Shown here: in pieces, positions 1 to 5,060 of the stretch
Position numbering within the stretch: position 1 is the first letter of the stretch
Layout: each line of letters begins with the position of its first letter
Assembly (NCBI GenBank): GCA_905233795.1
Contig: CAJOFP010000174.1
Location: 1-5,060 of the forward strand
Length of the DNA stretch: 5,060 nucleotides
Source of the DNA: an uncultured Oscillibacter sp.
GTDB lineage: Bacteria; Bacillota; Clostridia; Oscillospirales; Oscillospiraceae
Reading direction: 5' to 3'
Notes under the pieces: model-generated
The model's database searches: none
Told to the model about the DNA's origin: nothing
The model's input: only the letters and a program-made list of their open reading frames with translations
Translations under genes and position numbers: made by a program

Positions 1-24
1 TTGTTTTATTGTAACAAAAATAGA

Positions 25-53
25 TTGACAATAAGTTACCACGATGTTATAAC
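25..53 (+). promoter_or_regulatory. Sigma-A-type promoter with extended -10
   Basis: A perfect -35 hexamer TTGACA lies at 25-30 and a -10 hexamer TATAAC at 48-53, with exactly 17 bp between them. A TGn extension (45-47) sits directly before the -10. Five of six -10 bases match the consensus TATAAT. Transcription would be expected to start near position 60, which gives a leader of about 25 nt before the ATG at 85 and about 130 nt before the glycosyltransferase start at 192. It is the only strong promoter I can see in the window, so it probably drives the small ORF, the glycosyltransferase and the following membrane protein, and may contribute to gyrA. Function is inferred from sequence match only. 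Confidence 0.8.
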
Positions 54-62
54 ATGGTATAC
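35..62. promoter_or_regulatory. Imperfect dyad over the -10: possible operator
   Basis: A perfect 12-bp palindrome, ATGTTATAACAT (44-55), covers the -10 element. The symmetry continues outward imperfectly. The left arm (35-49) contains TACC then ATGTTA with ACG between them, and the reverse complement of the right arm (50-62) also contains TACC followed directly by ATGTTA. A half-site GTTA also repeats at 35-38 and 46-49, 11 bp apart, about one helical turn. A repressor bound here would block RNA polymerase. A TATAAC -10 with TG before it is partly self-palindromic, so the core symmetry could be partly coincidental. No candidate regulator is identifiable from this alone. Confidence 0.35.
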
Positions 63-84
63 ACAAAATAAAAGAAAGAATAGT

Positions 85-195
85 ATGTCTGAAACTATGT
101 CTGCTAATACCTCTGTTGAGGGTATCGAGCTTGAAAATAAGCTTCATTTTGCTTTGGGGAGTAATAATAAAAAAAGGACGGGACAGCGCGAATGA
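85..195 (+). CDS. Possible 36-aa leader peptide coupled to the glycosyltransferase
   Basis: An ATG at 85 opens a 36-codon frame whose TGA stop (193-195) overlaps the ATG of the glycosyltransferase (192-194) as ATGA, the usual arrangement for translational coupling. The frame stays open upstream to position 1, but that part contains the promoter, so a start at or after 85 is the only sensible one; a second in-frame ATG lies at 97. The product is hydrophilic, with an acidic middle (VEGIELENK) and a basic end (NNKKRTGQRE). It has no signal peptide or membrane segment, and I recognise no family. Support is the promoter-to-ATG spacing and the exact stop/start overlap. Against it, the only upstream purine-rich stretch (AAAGAAAGAA, 71-80) is a weak Shine-Dalgarno, and the composition is AT-rich and unlike the neighbouring genes. 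It may simply be untranslated leader. Confidence 0.35.
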   Translation: MSETMSANTSVEGIELENKLHFALGSNNKKRTGQRE

Positions 196-2255
196 CAAAG
201 AAATCGGGTATAAGAGCACACGAGATATGGCGTAAAATTCCGGGGATTGTTCAGGATTTTTATGAAACTGTGCGTAATCGGATGGATTTTTACGCGGCGT
301 TGCTGTGCGCCGTCGCCGGATTCGCGCTTATGCTGGCTTATTATCTGGGAAAGCGTGACGGCAATTTTCCCGCGCTCTGGTGCTGGTTATTGTGTTTATA
401 TTTTATATTTCGCGCCTTTTCGCCTGTAAGAATCATAAATCCGGATAATTCCGGGAGTTTGTGGGCTTTATGGCGCGATTTGCGCGGCGGGATTGAAAAA
501 AATAGAAATATCTGGATCGCGGCTTTTTTGATTACAGCCGTATATTTTATATCTCATTTGGCGGGGTATGATCACGCTCCGTGGAATAATTACGGATTGT
601 TTGACGACGCGGCGTGGGATATTTTTATCACAAAAGAACGCTGTTTGCGGGGCGATATATTTGAGTTGATTTACTGGGACGATGAGATCGGCTTAATCAG
701 CCGGGAATTATTGTTTCATTATTATATCGCGCTTTTATTCAGATTATTTGGCTATAATATGTTTATATTTAATATGGGATTGGTCTTTCTGGGCTATATT
801 ACCGTATTATTTACGTTTTTATTGGCTTGTGAGATATTTCAAAGCCCGGCTTACGGATTTCTGACGGGATTTGTTTTGAATTTTTTCCCGTTGGAATATA
901 CGCAGGTATTTATGGGCCATCGTTACGCGATTTGCGGGCCCGTGGTGATGATTTCGCTTTATTTTTTATACCGCGCCGTAAAATATCCGGCGTCGGCATA
1001 CGCGCCGCGCCGCGCTTTGATCGGCGGCGTTTTCGCCGGGTTCGCTATGGAAAGCGCGATTATGGGCAAGCAATATTTATGGGCTTTGATCGCCTGTTTA
1101 TTTTGTTTGCTGTTCGCGTATCGCAAACGGACGGAAATATGGAAACGCGCCGCGATATTGATTTTGGCGGCGGCGTTGGGATATATTTTAGCGGCGTTTC
1201 CGTTGTACGCGTATATATGGACCCATCCGGGCGTTTACCGCGTCCGCGAGTCGAGCCTGATTCGGGAGTTTTGGGAACAGTTTAGCGCGGAGGGCTGGCC
1301 TGTGATTTGGGAAAAAATCTCGGACTTTTTCCGCATGGTTTTTAATCAACAGGCTGATAATCGGCAATTTTCACGCGCTTTTCCTATTTTGACGCCGTTC
1401 ATGGCGCTTTTCGTCTTTCCCGGTATGGTAATTTCGTGGCTGAAAAGATATTATATTATTTTTTTCATGATTGCGATTCCGGCGGCGGGCTGTCTGGTTT
1501 CAGGGAGTTTTGATTTTCGGGTTTTGCTCGCGGCGCCGTTTTTGATATTCGCTTTTATGTTCGGTTTATTGTGGATATTTGAGAGAATATTCGGGAAAAT
1601 ATTTTTGAAAATATCCGGGAAAATAAAAAAGACGGAAAAAGCGGGAAAAATTAATAAAATTAATAAAATAATATGCGGCGTATATATCGCGGCGTTTTTG
1701 ATCGCGCTCCCCGGCATGATATATTTATATAATTTAAAGCGGGACCCGGATTCGCAATTTTATCTCAGACACACGGATTTAATGGCGTCAAGATATATTC
1801 AGGATGTCGTGACGGGAAGCGAACAGCCGGATTTCAGCATGAAATATAATGAATTTAACCGGCCTATGAAAAATGATGACTCGGACGTATTCGCCGCGAC
1901 GTTTACTTCTTACGCGCATATACACGCTTTTTTACAGCCTTATGATTCCCGGCGGATACTCGGTCTTTTTGGAAATATGCCATATGTTCAACAGAACGAA
2001 GAAGACATGCGGCGATCTTTGGCGGAGACGCTCACGGATTATCAGCCGACCGGGAAAGATTTGGAAATTGTTTTTGAGCATGATCCGAAAATCGACGCGA
2101 TTTTAGACGATCTGGAGGCGATTCCCGGCGCGGAAGTGTCTGAATATACCGACTCGCTGGACGGAAAAACAGTCTCTATGGTTCGATTTAAAATTTTATC
2201 GGATGATATTCCGGCGTTTCAGGATGGCGTGGAAGAAAAATTCGGTGAATCATAA
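192..2255 (+). CDS. GT-C-fold membrane glycosyltransferase (PMT/ArnT-like)
   Basis: Predicted integral membrane glycosyltransferase of the GT-C superfamily, which moves a sugar from a polyprenyl-phosphate carrier to an acceptor on the outer face of the cytoplasmic membrane. The 687 residues show about 12 or 13 hydrophobic spans (for example 32-52, 60-77, 107-122, 191-214, 244-262, 273-290, 317-341, 397-416, 419-438, 441-463, 492-514). The first large outside loop holds the acidic motif expected of the family (GLFDDAAWD, Asp138-Asp139), followed by the typical RELLFHYYIALLFRLFG segment (171-187) and a later HPGVYRVRESS stretch (345-355) like the post-span loop in relatives. A lysine/isoleucine-rich inside loop spans 465-492. 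The C-terminal part, about 515-687, looks like a soluble extracytoplasmic domain. The ATG at 192 overlaps the preceding small ORF; purine-rich AAGGA (174-178) and GGGA (180-183) lie upstream. Donor and acceptor cannot be read from sequence. The C-terminus may be shortened by a one-base insertion near 2253. Confidence 0.75.
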   Translation: MTKKSGIRAHEIWRKIPGIVQDFYETVRNRMDFYAALLCAVAGFALMLAYYLGKRDGNFPALWCWLLCLYFIFRAFSPVRIINPDNSGSLWALWRDLRGGIEKNRNIWIAAFLITAVYFISHLAGYDHAPWNNYGLFDDAAWDIFITKERCLRGDIFELIYWDDEIGLISRELLFHYYIALLFRLFGYNMFIFNMGLVFLGYITVLFTFLLACEIFQSPAYGFLTGFVLNFFPLEYTQVFMGHRYAICGPVVMISLYFLYRAVKYPASAYAPRRALIGGVFAGFAMESAIMGKQYLWALIACLFCLLFAYRKRTEIWKRAAILILAAALGYILAAFPLYAYIWTHPGVYRVRESSLIREFWEQFSAEGWPVIWEKISDFFRMVFNQQADNRQFSRAFPILTPFMALFVFPGMVISWLKRYYIIFFMIAIPAAGCLVSGSFDFRVLLAAPFLIFAFMFGLLWIFERIFGKIFLKISGKIKKTEKAGKINKINKIICGVYIAAFLIALPGMIYLYNLKRDPDSQFYLRHTDLMASRYIQDVVTGSEQPDFSMKYNEFNRPMKNDDSDVFAATFTSYAHIHAFLQPYDSRRILGLFGNMPYVQQNEEDMRRSLAETLTDYQPTGKDLEIVFEHDPKIDAILDDLEAIPGAEVSEYTDSLDGKTVSMVRFKILSDDIPAFQDGVEEKFGES
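1647..1672 (+). repeat. 9-bp tandem repeat encoding Lys-Ile-Asn units
   Basis: AAAATTAAT occurs at 1647-1655 and 1656-1664, followed by a one-base-shorter AAAATAAT at 1665-1672. It encodes the KINKINKI stretch of the glycosyltransferase. The surrounding sequence is also repetitive, with GGGAAAATA-type units that give three GKI tripeptides. The segment forms a basic loop between two membrane spans, which by the positive-inside rule should face the cytosol. It looks like replication slippage in a length-tolerant loop. Confidence 0.7.
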
Positions 2256-2271
2256 AGGCGTGGAAGAAAAA
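2226..2271 (+). repeat. Direct repeat duplicating the 3' end of the glycosyltransferase
   Basis: The 15-mer GGCGTGGAAGAAAAA is found at 2226-2240 and again at 2257-2271, a 31-bp period, with weaker similarity continuing after each copy. The first copy is in frame and encodes the tail DGVEEKFGES before the TAA at 2253. The second copy, one base out of frame, encodes KGVEEKLGA and then TAA at 2281. The period is ten codons plus one base. Dropping the single T at 2253 would join the two as consecutive ten-residue-like repeats and lengthen the protein from 687 to 696 residues. Confidence 0.8.
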
Positions 2272-2280
2272 CTTGGCGCG

Positions 2281-2307
2281 TAATACAAGTAATACGAGTA
2301 ATAAAGG
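2281..2307 (+). repeat. Three 9-bp tandem units leading into a ribosome binding site
   Basis: TAATACAAG (2281-2289), TAATACGAG (2290-2298) and TAATAAAGG (2299-2307) follow one another without a gap in the 62-bp space between the two membrane-protein genes. The first unit supplies the alternate-frame TAA stop of the duplicated glycosyltransferase tail. The third supplies the AAGG of the downstream Shine-Dalgarno. It is probably slippage-derived. Confidence 0.65.
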
Positions 2308-2308
2308 A
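2304..2308 (+). promoter_or_regulatory. Ribosome binding site fixing the start of the second membrane gene
   Basis: AAGGA lies 9 nt before the ATG at 2318. The frame could be extended upstream to a TTG at 2273, but that start has no comparable site and would place a hydrophilic, repeat-encoded stretch (NTSNTSN) before the protein. The ATG at 2318 is therefore preferred. Confidence 0.85.
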
Positions 2309-2317
2309 AAAAAATCA

Positions 2318-2935
2318 ATGAAATTAAACGGGAAAGAAATCCGGGATTTGATTGTTTTATATTTTATTCTTTTTATTGCGGGAAGCGTTTTGTTTGTCGC
2401 CAGCTTTCACGCGATGTTATTTAAAAATCTGGACGTGTTTTTCTATCGGGGCTTGATTTTAATTTTATTCTGGGGAATTTTATCGTCCGGCGTAATGATA
2501 ATATTAAAAAAATCAAAAAAATGGCGTAAAATTATCACGATACGGGATATTTTATTATTTTTCACGGCGTTTTGCTGTATTCATACGGTGTTATTTACGC
2601 ATCTTCCCGTGACGGCGGATCGGTCGATCTCGGTCTTTATGCTGGGACATTTCGCGGATCACGCGGATGAAGTATTCACGGAACAGGAAATGGAAGAATA
2701 TTTTATTAATCGCTATGTCCGGGATTATGGGGCGTTCTCCAAGAGATTTCACGAACAGGAGGAAACCGGGACGATTCAGCGCGTAGGCGACGGGTATCAA
2801 ATCACGCGGCGCGGATTGAATTTAATGCGCCTGTATGAAAAAATCGCCGTCTGGTTTGATTTAAAGCAAGATTTGATTCACTCGGATGTGGAAATGGATA
2901 TAAATAAAAGCGAACCCGTTTACTTTAAAGATTAA
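2318..2935 (+). CDS. Membrane protein with winged-helix-like C-terminal tail, function unknown
   Basis: A 205-residue protein I cannot name. Three hydrophobic spans are visible at about 10-33, 43-63 and 75-95, with a basic inside-type loop (KKSKKWRK, 64-71) between the second and third. After the third span comes a conserved-looking stretch, THLPVTADRSISVFMLGHF (94-112), then a soluble part of about 90 residues. Residues 120-180 look like a winged-helix fold: FTEQEMEEYF as one helix, RYVRDYGAFSKRFHEQEETG as the next, GTIQRVGDGYQITRRG as the wing, and LMRLYEKIAVWF as the closing helix. The motif pair 'EQ..tG.I' and 'Y.iT.rG' is common in helix-turn-helix proteins. Placed 62 bp after the glycosyltransferase with its own ribosome binding site, it is probably co-transcribed and may act with it as a partner or membrane-bound regulator; that role is inference. 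DNA binding is not established by sequence, and the fold may instead serve protein contacts. Confidence 0.8.
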   Translation: MKLNGKEIRDLIVLYFILFIAGSVLFVASFHAMLFKNLDVFFYRGLILILFWGILSSGVMIILKKSKKWRKIITIRDILLFFTAFCCIHTVLFTHLPVTADRSISVFMLGHFADHADEVFTEQEMEEYFINRYVRDYGAFSKRFHEQEETGTIQRVGDGYQITRRGLNLMRLYEKIAVWFDLKQDLIHSDVEMDINKSEPVYFKD

Positions 2936-2944
2936 TTAGTTAAA

Positions 2945-2959
2945 TTTGATTTGATTTGA
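2945..2959 (+). repeat. TTTGA pentanucleotide tandem repeat upstream of gyrA
   Basis: Three perfect copies of TTTGA (2945-2949, 2950-2954, 2955-2959) lie in the 45-bp gap before gyrA, followed by a partial TTGG. The tract ends 5 bp before the gyrA Shine-Dalgarno. It is AT-rich, forms no hairpin and is not a terminator. Confidence 0.7.
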
Positions 2960-2964
2960 TTGGA

Positions 2965-2974
2965 AAGGCGGTGA
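2965..2974 (+). promoter_or_regulatory. Extended Shine-Dalgarno deciding a TTG start for gyrA
   Basis: AAGGCGGTGA matches the ideal AAGGAGGTGA at nine of ten positions and sits 6 nt before the TTG at 2981. An in-frame TGA at 2972-2974 rules out any earlier start, and the next start-type codons (GTG at 3032, GTG at 3056) lack such a site. A long Shine-Dalgarno would compensate for the weak initiation codon. Confidence 0.9.
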
Positions 2975-2980
2975 CGCCCA

Positions 2981-5060
2981 TTGGCGCACAACAGAGATTA
3001 TAAGCCGGAAGACATAGCGTTTCCGGATCAAGTGATTACGGAATCCCGTCTTGTGGACGAGATGGAGAAGTCTTATATTGAATATGCCATGAGCGTGATT
3101 GTCGGGCGGGCGCTGCCGGATGTGCGCGACGGATTGAAGCCCGTACACCGCCGGATTTTATACGCCATGTATGAGGACGGATTGACCAGTGACAAGCCGT
3201 TTAAAAAATCCGCGACGACGGTCGGCGAAGTGCTGGGCAAATATCATCCGCACGGCGACGCGTCAGTCTATGACGCTATGGTCAGACTGGCGCAGGATTT
3301 TTCTATGCGTTATATGCTGGTGGACGGCCACGGGAATTTCGGAAGCGTGGACGGCGATCCCCCGGCTGCATATAGATATACGGAAGCGAGATTGAGTAAA
3401 ATCTCAAATGAGATGTTGCGGGATATAGAGAAAGACACGGTGGACTGGGATCCGAATTTTGATGAATCGAGAAAAGAGCCGCGTGTTTTGCCGTCGAGAT
3501 TTCCCCCGCCGCATAATTTAAAAGAAGTGATTAACGCCTGTATTTGTATTTTAGATAATCCTGAAGCGAGTTTAGCGGATTTAATGCGCGAGATACAGGG
3601 TCCGGATTTTCCAACTAAAGGGATTATTATAGGCCGGAGCGGGATTAAATCGGCGTATGCGACGGGACGCGGCAGAATTATATTAAGAGCGCGCTGTGAA
3701 TTTGAGAATTTCGGCAGGAATCAGGAGCGGACCCGGATTGTCGTGACGGAGTTGCCGTATCAGGTAAATAAACGGCAGTTGATTAAAAATATATCGGAAC
3801 AGGTAAAAGATAAAAAATTAGACGGCATTTCGGATATGCGCGACGAGACGGATAGAAATGGTATGCGGATTGTAATAGAATTAAAACGCGACGCGAACCC
3901 GCAAGTCATGATGAATAGATTATTTAATCAAACGGCGTTACAATCGACGTTCGCGGTCAATATGCTCGCGCTGGTGGATAATCAGAAACAGCCGAAAATT
4001 TTGTCGTTACGGCATATTTTAGACGAGTATTTAAAATTTCAGGAAGAGTTAATTATACGCCGGACGAAATATGATTTAAATAAAGCCCGCGAACGGGCGC
4101 ATTTATTGGCCGGATTGTTAAAAGCGCAGGAAAATATAGACGAAGTGATTGCGATTATTCGCAAGAGCTATGACAACGCGAAAGAGAATTTAATGACGCG
4201 GTTTGAACTGGATGAAATACAGGCGCAGGCGATATGTGATATGCGTTTAATCGCGTTACAGGGTTTGAATCGTGAAAAATTAGAGACGGAATATAAAGAA
4301 TTACAGGATCAGATTGCTTATTATAATAGAATTTTATCGGATAATAATCTTGTGCGGCGGATATTGAAAGAAGAATTGATTCAAATCGCGGGGAGATTCG
4401 GCGACGAGAGAAAGACGGAAATTCAGGATATTGAAAATGAAATTGATATAGAAGATTTAATCGAGGATGAAGAGTGTGTATTTACGCTCACGGAAGCCGG
4501 ATATATTAAACGTACTCCAATAAGCGAATACGCCGGACAGTCGAGAGGCGGCAAAGGTCGCCGGGGGATTACAACAAAAGAAGAAGATACGGTCACGGAT
4601 GTGTTTACAGCGTCCACGCATGATTATATTTTATTTTTTACGGATACCGGGAAAGTATATCGCAAGAAAGGCTATGAAATCCCGGAATCGAGCCGGATCG
4701 CCAAAGGCACGGCGGTGATTAATATTTTACGCGTGGAGACCGGGGAACGCGTACAGGCGATGATATGCACGAGAGATATTACAAATTCGGCGGATCGCTA
4801 TTTGACGATGGTCACGCGCAACGGGAAAATAAAACGCATTCCGGCGGAATTATTGAAAAATCTGCGCGTGAACGGCATCCGGGCTTTGCAATTAGAGGAC
4901 GGGGATCGATTAATCGCCGTGCGGGAGACGGACGGCAAAAAAAATATTTTAATCGCCACGCGTGACGGACAGGCGATCTGTTTTCCGGAGTCGAACGTCC
5001 GGGCGATGGGTCGGACCGCGATGGGCGTAAAAGGGATAGATTTAAGACCGGGCGATTATG
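2981..5060 (+). CDS. gyrA: DNA gyrase subunit A, 3'-truncated by window, with internal 18-codon loss
   Basis: GyrA forms the A2B2 gyrase that supercoils DNA by passing one duplex through a break held on its tyrosines. The frame is open from the TTG to the window end (693 codons). Visible features are the N-terminal [33 protein letters not shown] (residues 26-58), the quinolone region [10 protein letters not shown] (89-98), and catalytic Arg132-Tyr133 in AAYRYTEAR. The tower and C-gate coiled-coil segments follow, the latter ending near [16 protein letters not shown] GyrA-box of form QSRGGKG begins at Gln520 in the beta-pinwheel and marks it as gyrase rather than ParC. Alignment to E. coli by eye is gap-free from Ser83 to Pro164 (offset +11). 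Residue 175 (Pro164) is then followed directly by residue 176 (Pro183), so N165-I182, including the DNA-bending Ile174, is missing. Position 94 is Ala where E. coli has Ser83. No gyrB lies directly upstream. Identity is certain; whether this copy is functional is not. Confidence 0.97.
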   Translation, partial: MAHNRDYKPEDIAFPDQVITESRLVDEMEKSYIEYAMSVIVGRALPDVRDGLKPVHRRILYAMYEDGLTSDKPFKKSATTVGEVLGKYHPHGDASVYDAMVRLAQDFSMRYMLVDGHGNFGSVDGDPPAAYRYTEARLSKISNEMLRDIEKDTVDWDPNFDESRKEPRVLPSRFPPPHNLKEVINACICILDNPEASLADLMREIQGPDFPTKGIIIGRSGIKSAYATGRGRIILRARCEFENFGRNQERTRIVVTELPYQVNKRQLIKNISEQVKDKKLDGISDMRDETDRNGMRIVIELKRDANPQVMMNRLFNQTALQSTFAVNMLALVDNQKQPKILSLRHILDEYLKFQEELIIRRTKYDLNKARERAHLLAGLLKAQENIDEVIAIIRKSYDNAKENLMTRFELDEIQAQAICDMRLIALQGLNREKLETEYKELQDQIAYYNRILSDNNLVRRILKEELIQIAGRFGDERKTEIQDIENEIDIEDLIEDEECVFTLTEAGYIKRTPISEYAGQSRGGKGRRGITTKEEDTVTDVFTASTHDYILFFTDTGKVYRKKGYEIPESSRIAKGTAVINILRVETGERVQAMICTRDITNSADRYLTMVTRNGKIKRIPAELLKNLRVNGIRALQLEDGDRLIAVRETDGKKNILIATRDGQAICFPESNVRAMGRTAMGVKGIDLRPGDY
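3503..3508 (+). other. Junction of 54-bp in-frame deletion in gyrA
   Basis: The codons here read Arg-Phe-Pro-Pro-Pro-His-Asn-Leu (3497-3520). In GyrA and ParC generally, the first Pro is followed by a near-invariant block close to the E. coli NLLVNGSSGIAVGMATNI and then by PPHNL. The first Pro codon is CCC (3503-3505) and the next CCG (3506-3508), so the exact breakpoint is ambiguous by a few bases within a run of five C. The shared C-rich ends would fit a microhomology deletion. The frame is kept and both flanks match the family closely. Confidence 0.85.

Noticed and set aside
1..84. Extension of the small ORF to a TTG at position 1
   Set aside because: This part contains the -35, spacer and -10 of a strong promoter, so it would not be in the transcript; no ribosome binding site can be seen at the edge.
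128..143. AGCTT/AAGCT hairpin as a terminator or attenuator
   Set aside because: Only a 5-bp AT-rich stem, and the sequence after it is not a clean U-run, so it is too weak to support.
932..1285. 117-codon plus-strand frame inside the glycosyltransferase
   Set aside because: Arginine-rich alternate-frame reading of a GC-rich part of the real gene; no recognisable domain.
1451..1717. 88-codon minus-strand frame
   Set aside because: It lies entirely inside the glycosyltransferase gene, opposite the A-rich lysine/isoleucine stretch, and its Ile/Phe/Asn-rich product is what the antisense of that stretch gives. No ribosome binding site or family match.
2873..2904. Separate gyrA promoter (TTGATT with TATAAA)
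   Set aside because: The spacing is 20 bp and the alternative -10 at 18 bp spacing matches poorly, so it is not better than chance in AT-rich sequence.
3377..3505. Intein or intron scar in gyrA
   Set aside because: GyrA inteins insert at the catalytic tyrosine (RYTE), which is intact here at 3374-3385. The anomaly is a loss of residues about 40 codons later, not an insertion.
3485..3530. Frameshift pseudogene explanation for the gyrA anomaly
   Set aside because: The same frame continues with strong GyrA similarity on both sides to the window end, with no stop codon, so this is an in-frame loss and not a frameshift.

Overview
The window reads in one direction (+) and holds, in order: a promoter region, a possible 36-codon leader ORF, a 687-residue multi-span membrane protein of the GT-C glycosyltransferase type, a 205-residue membrane protein with a cytosolic winged-helix-like tail, and the first ~2.08 kb of gyrA (DNA gyrase subunit A), which runs off the right edge. 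Gaps between genes are short (4-bp overlap, 62 bp, 45 bp) and contain no terminator-like hairpin, so transcription from the promoter at 25-53 could run through into gyrA.

The organism looks like a Firmicute of the Clostridia, probably near Oscillospirales/Ruminococcaceae. This rests on strong Shine-Dalgarno sequences (AAGGCGGTGA before a TTG start at gyrA), a sigma-A-type promoter with an extended -10, and GyrA wording ([23 protein letters not shown], a GDASVYD quinolone region) that I recall as typical of that group. This is recall and inference, not a search result.

The standout observation is in gyrA. The reading frame is open and otherwise well conserved, but the near-invariant block between 'PSRFP' and 'PPHNL' is absent. 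In E. coli numbering the protein jumps from P164 to P183, losing exactly 18 residues (N165-I182), including Ile174, the residue that wedges into and bends the gate DNA. Catalytic Tyr133, Arg132, the quinolone-region Asp98 and the GyrA-box are all intact. This is either a real and mechanistically surprising gyrase variant or a clean 54-bp in-frame loss in the sequence or assembly.

Smaller observations are an imperfect dyad over the -10 element, a 31-bp duplication at the 3' end of the glycosyltransferase gene in which one extra T seems to have created the present stop, and short tandem repeats in both downstream intergenic gaps, one of which forms the ribosome binding site of the next gene. 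I see no RNA gene, CRISPR array, insertion sequence or terminator.
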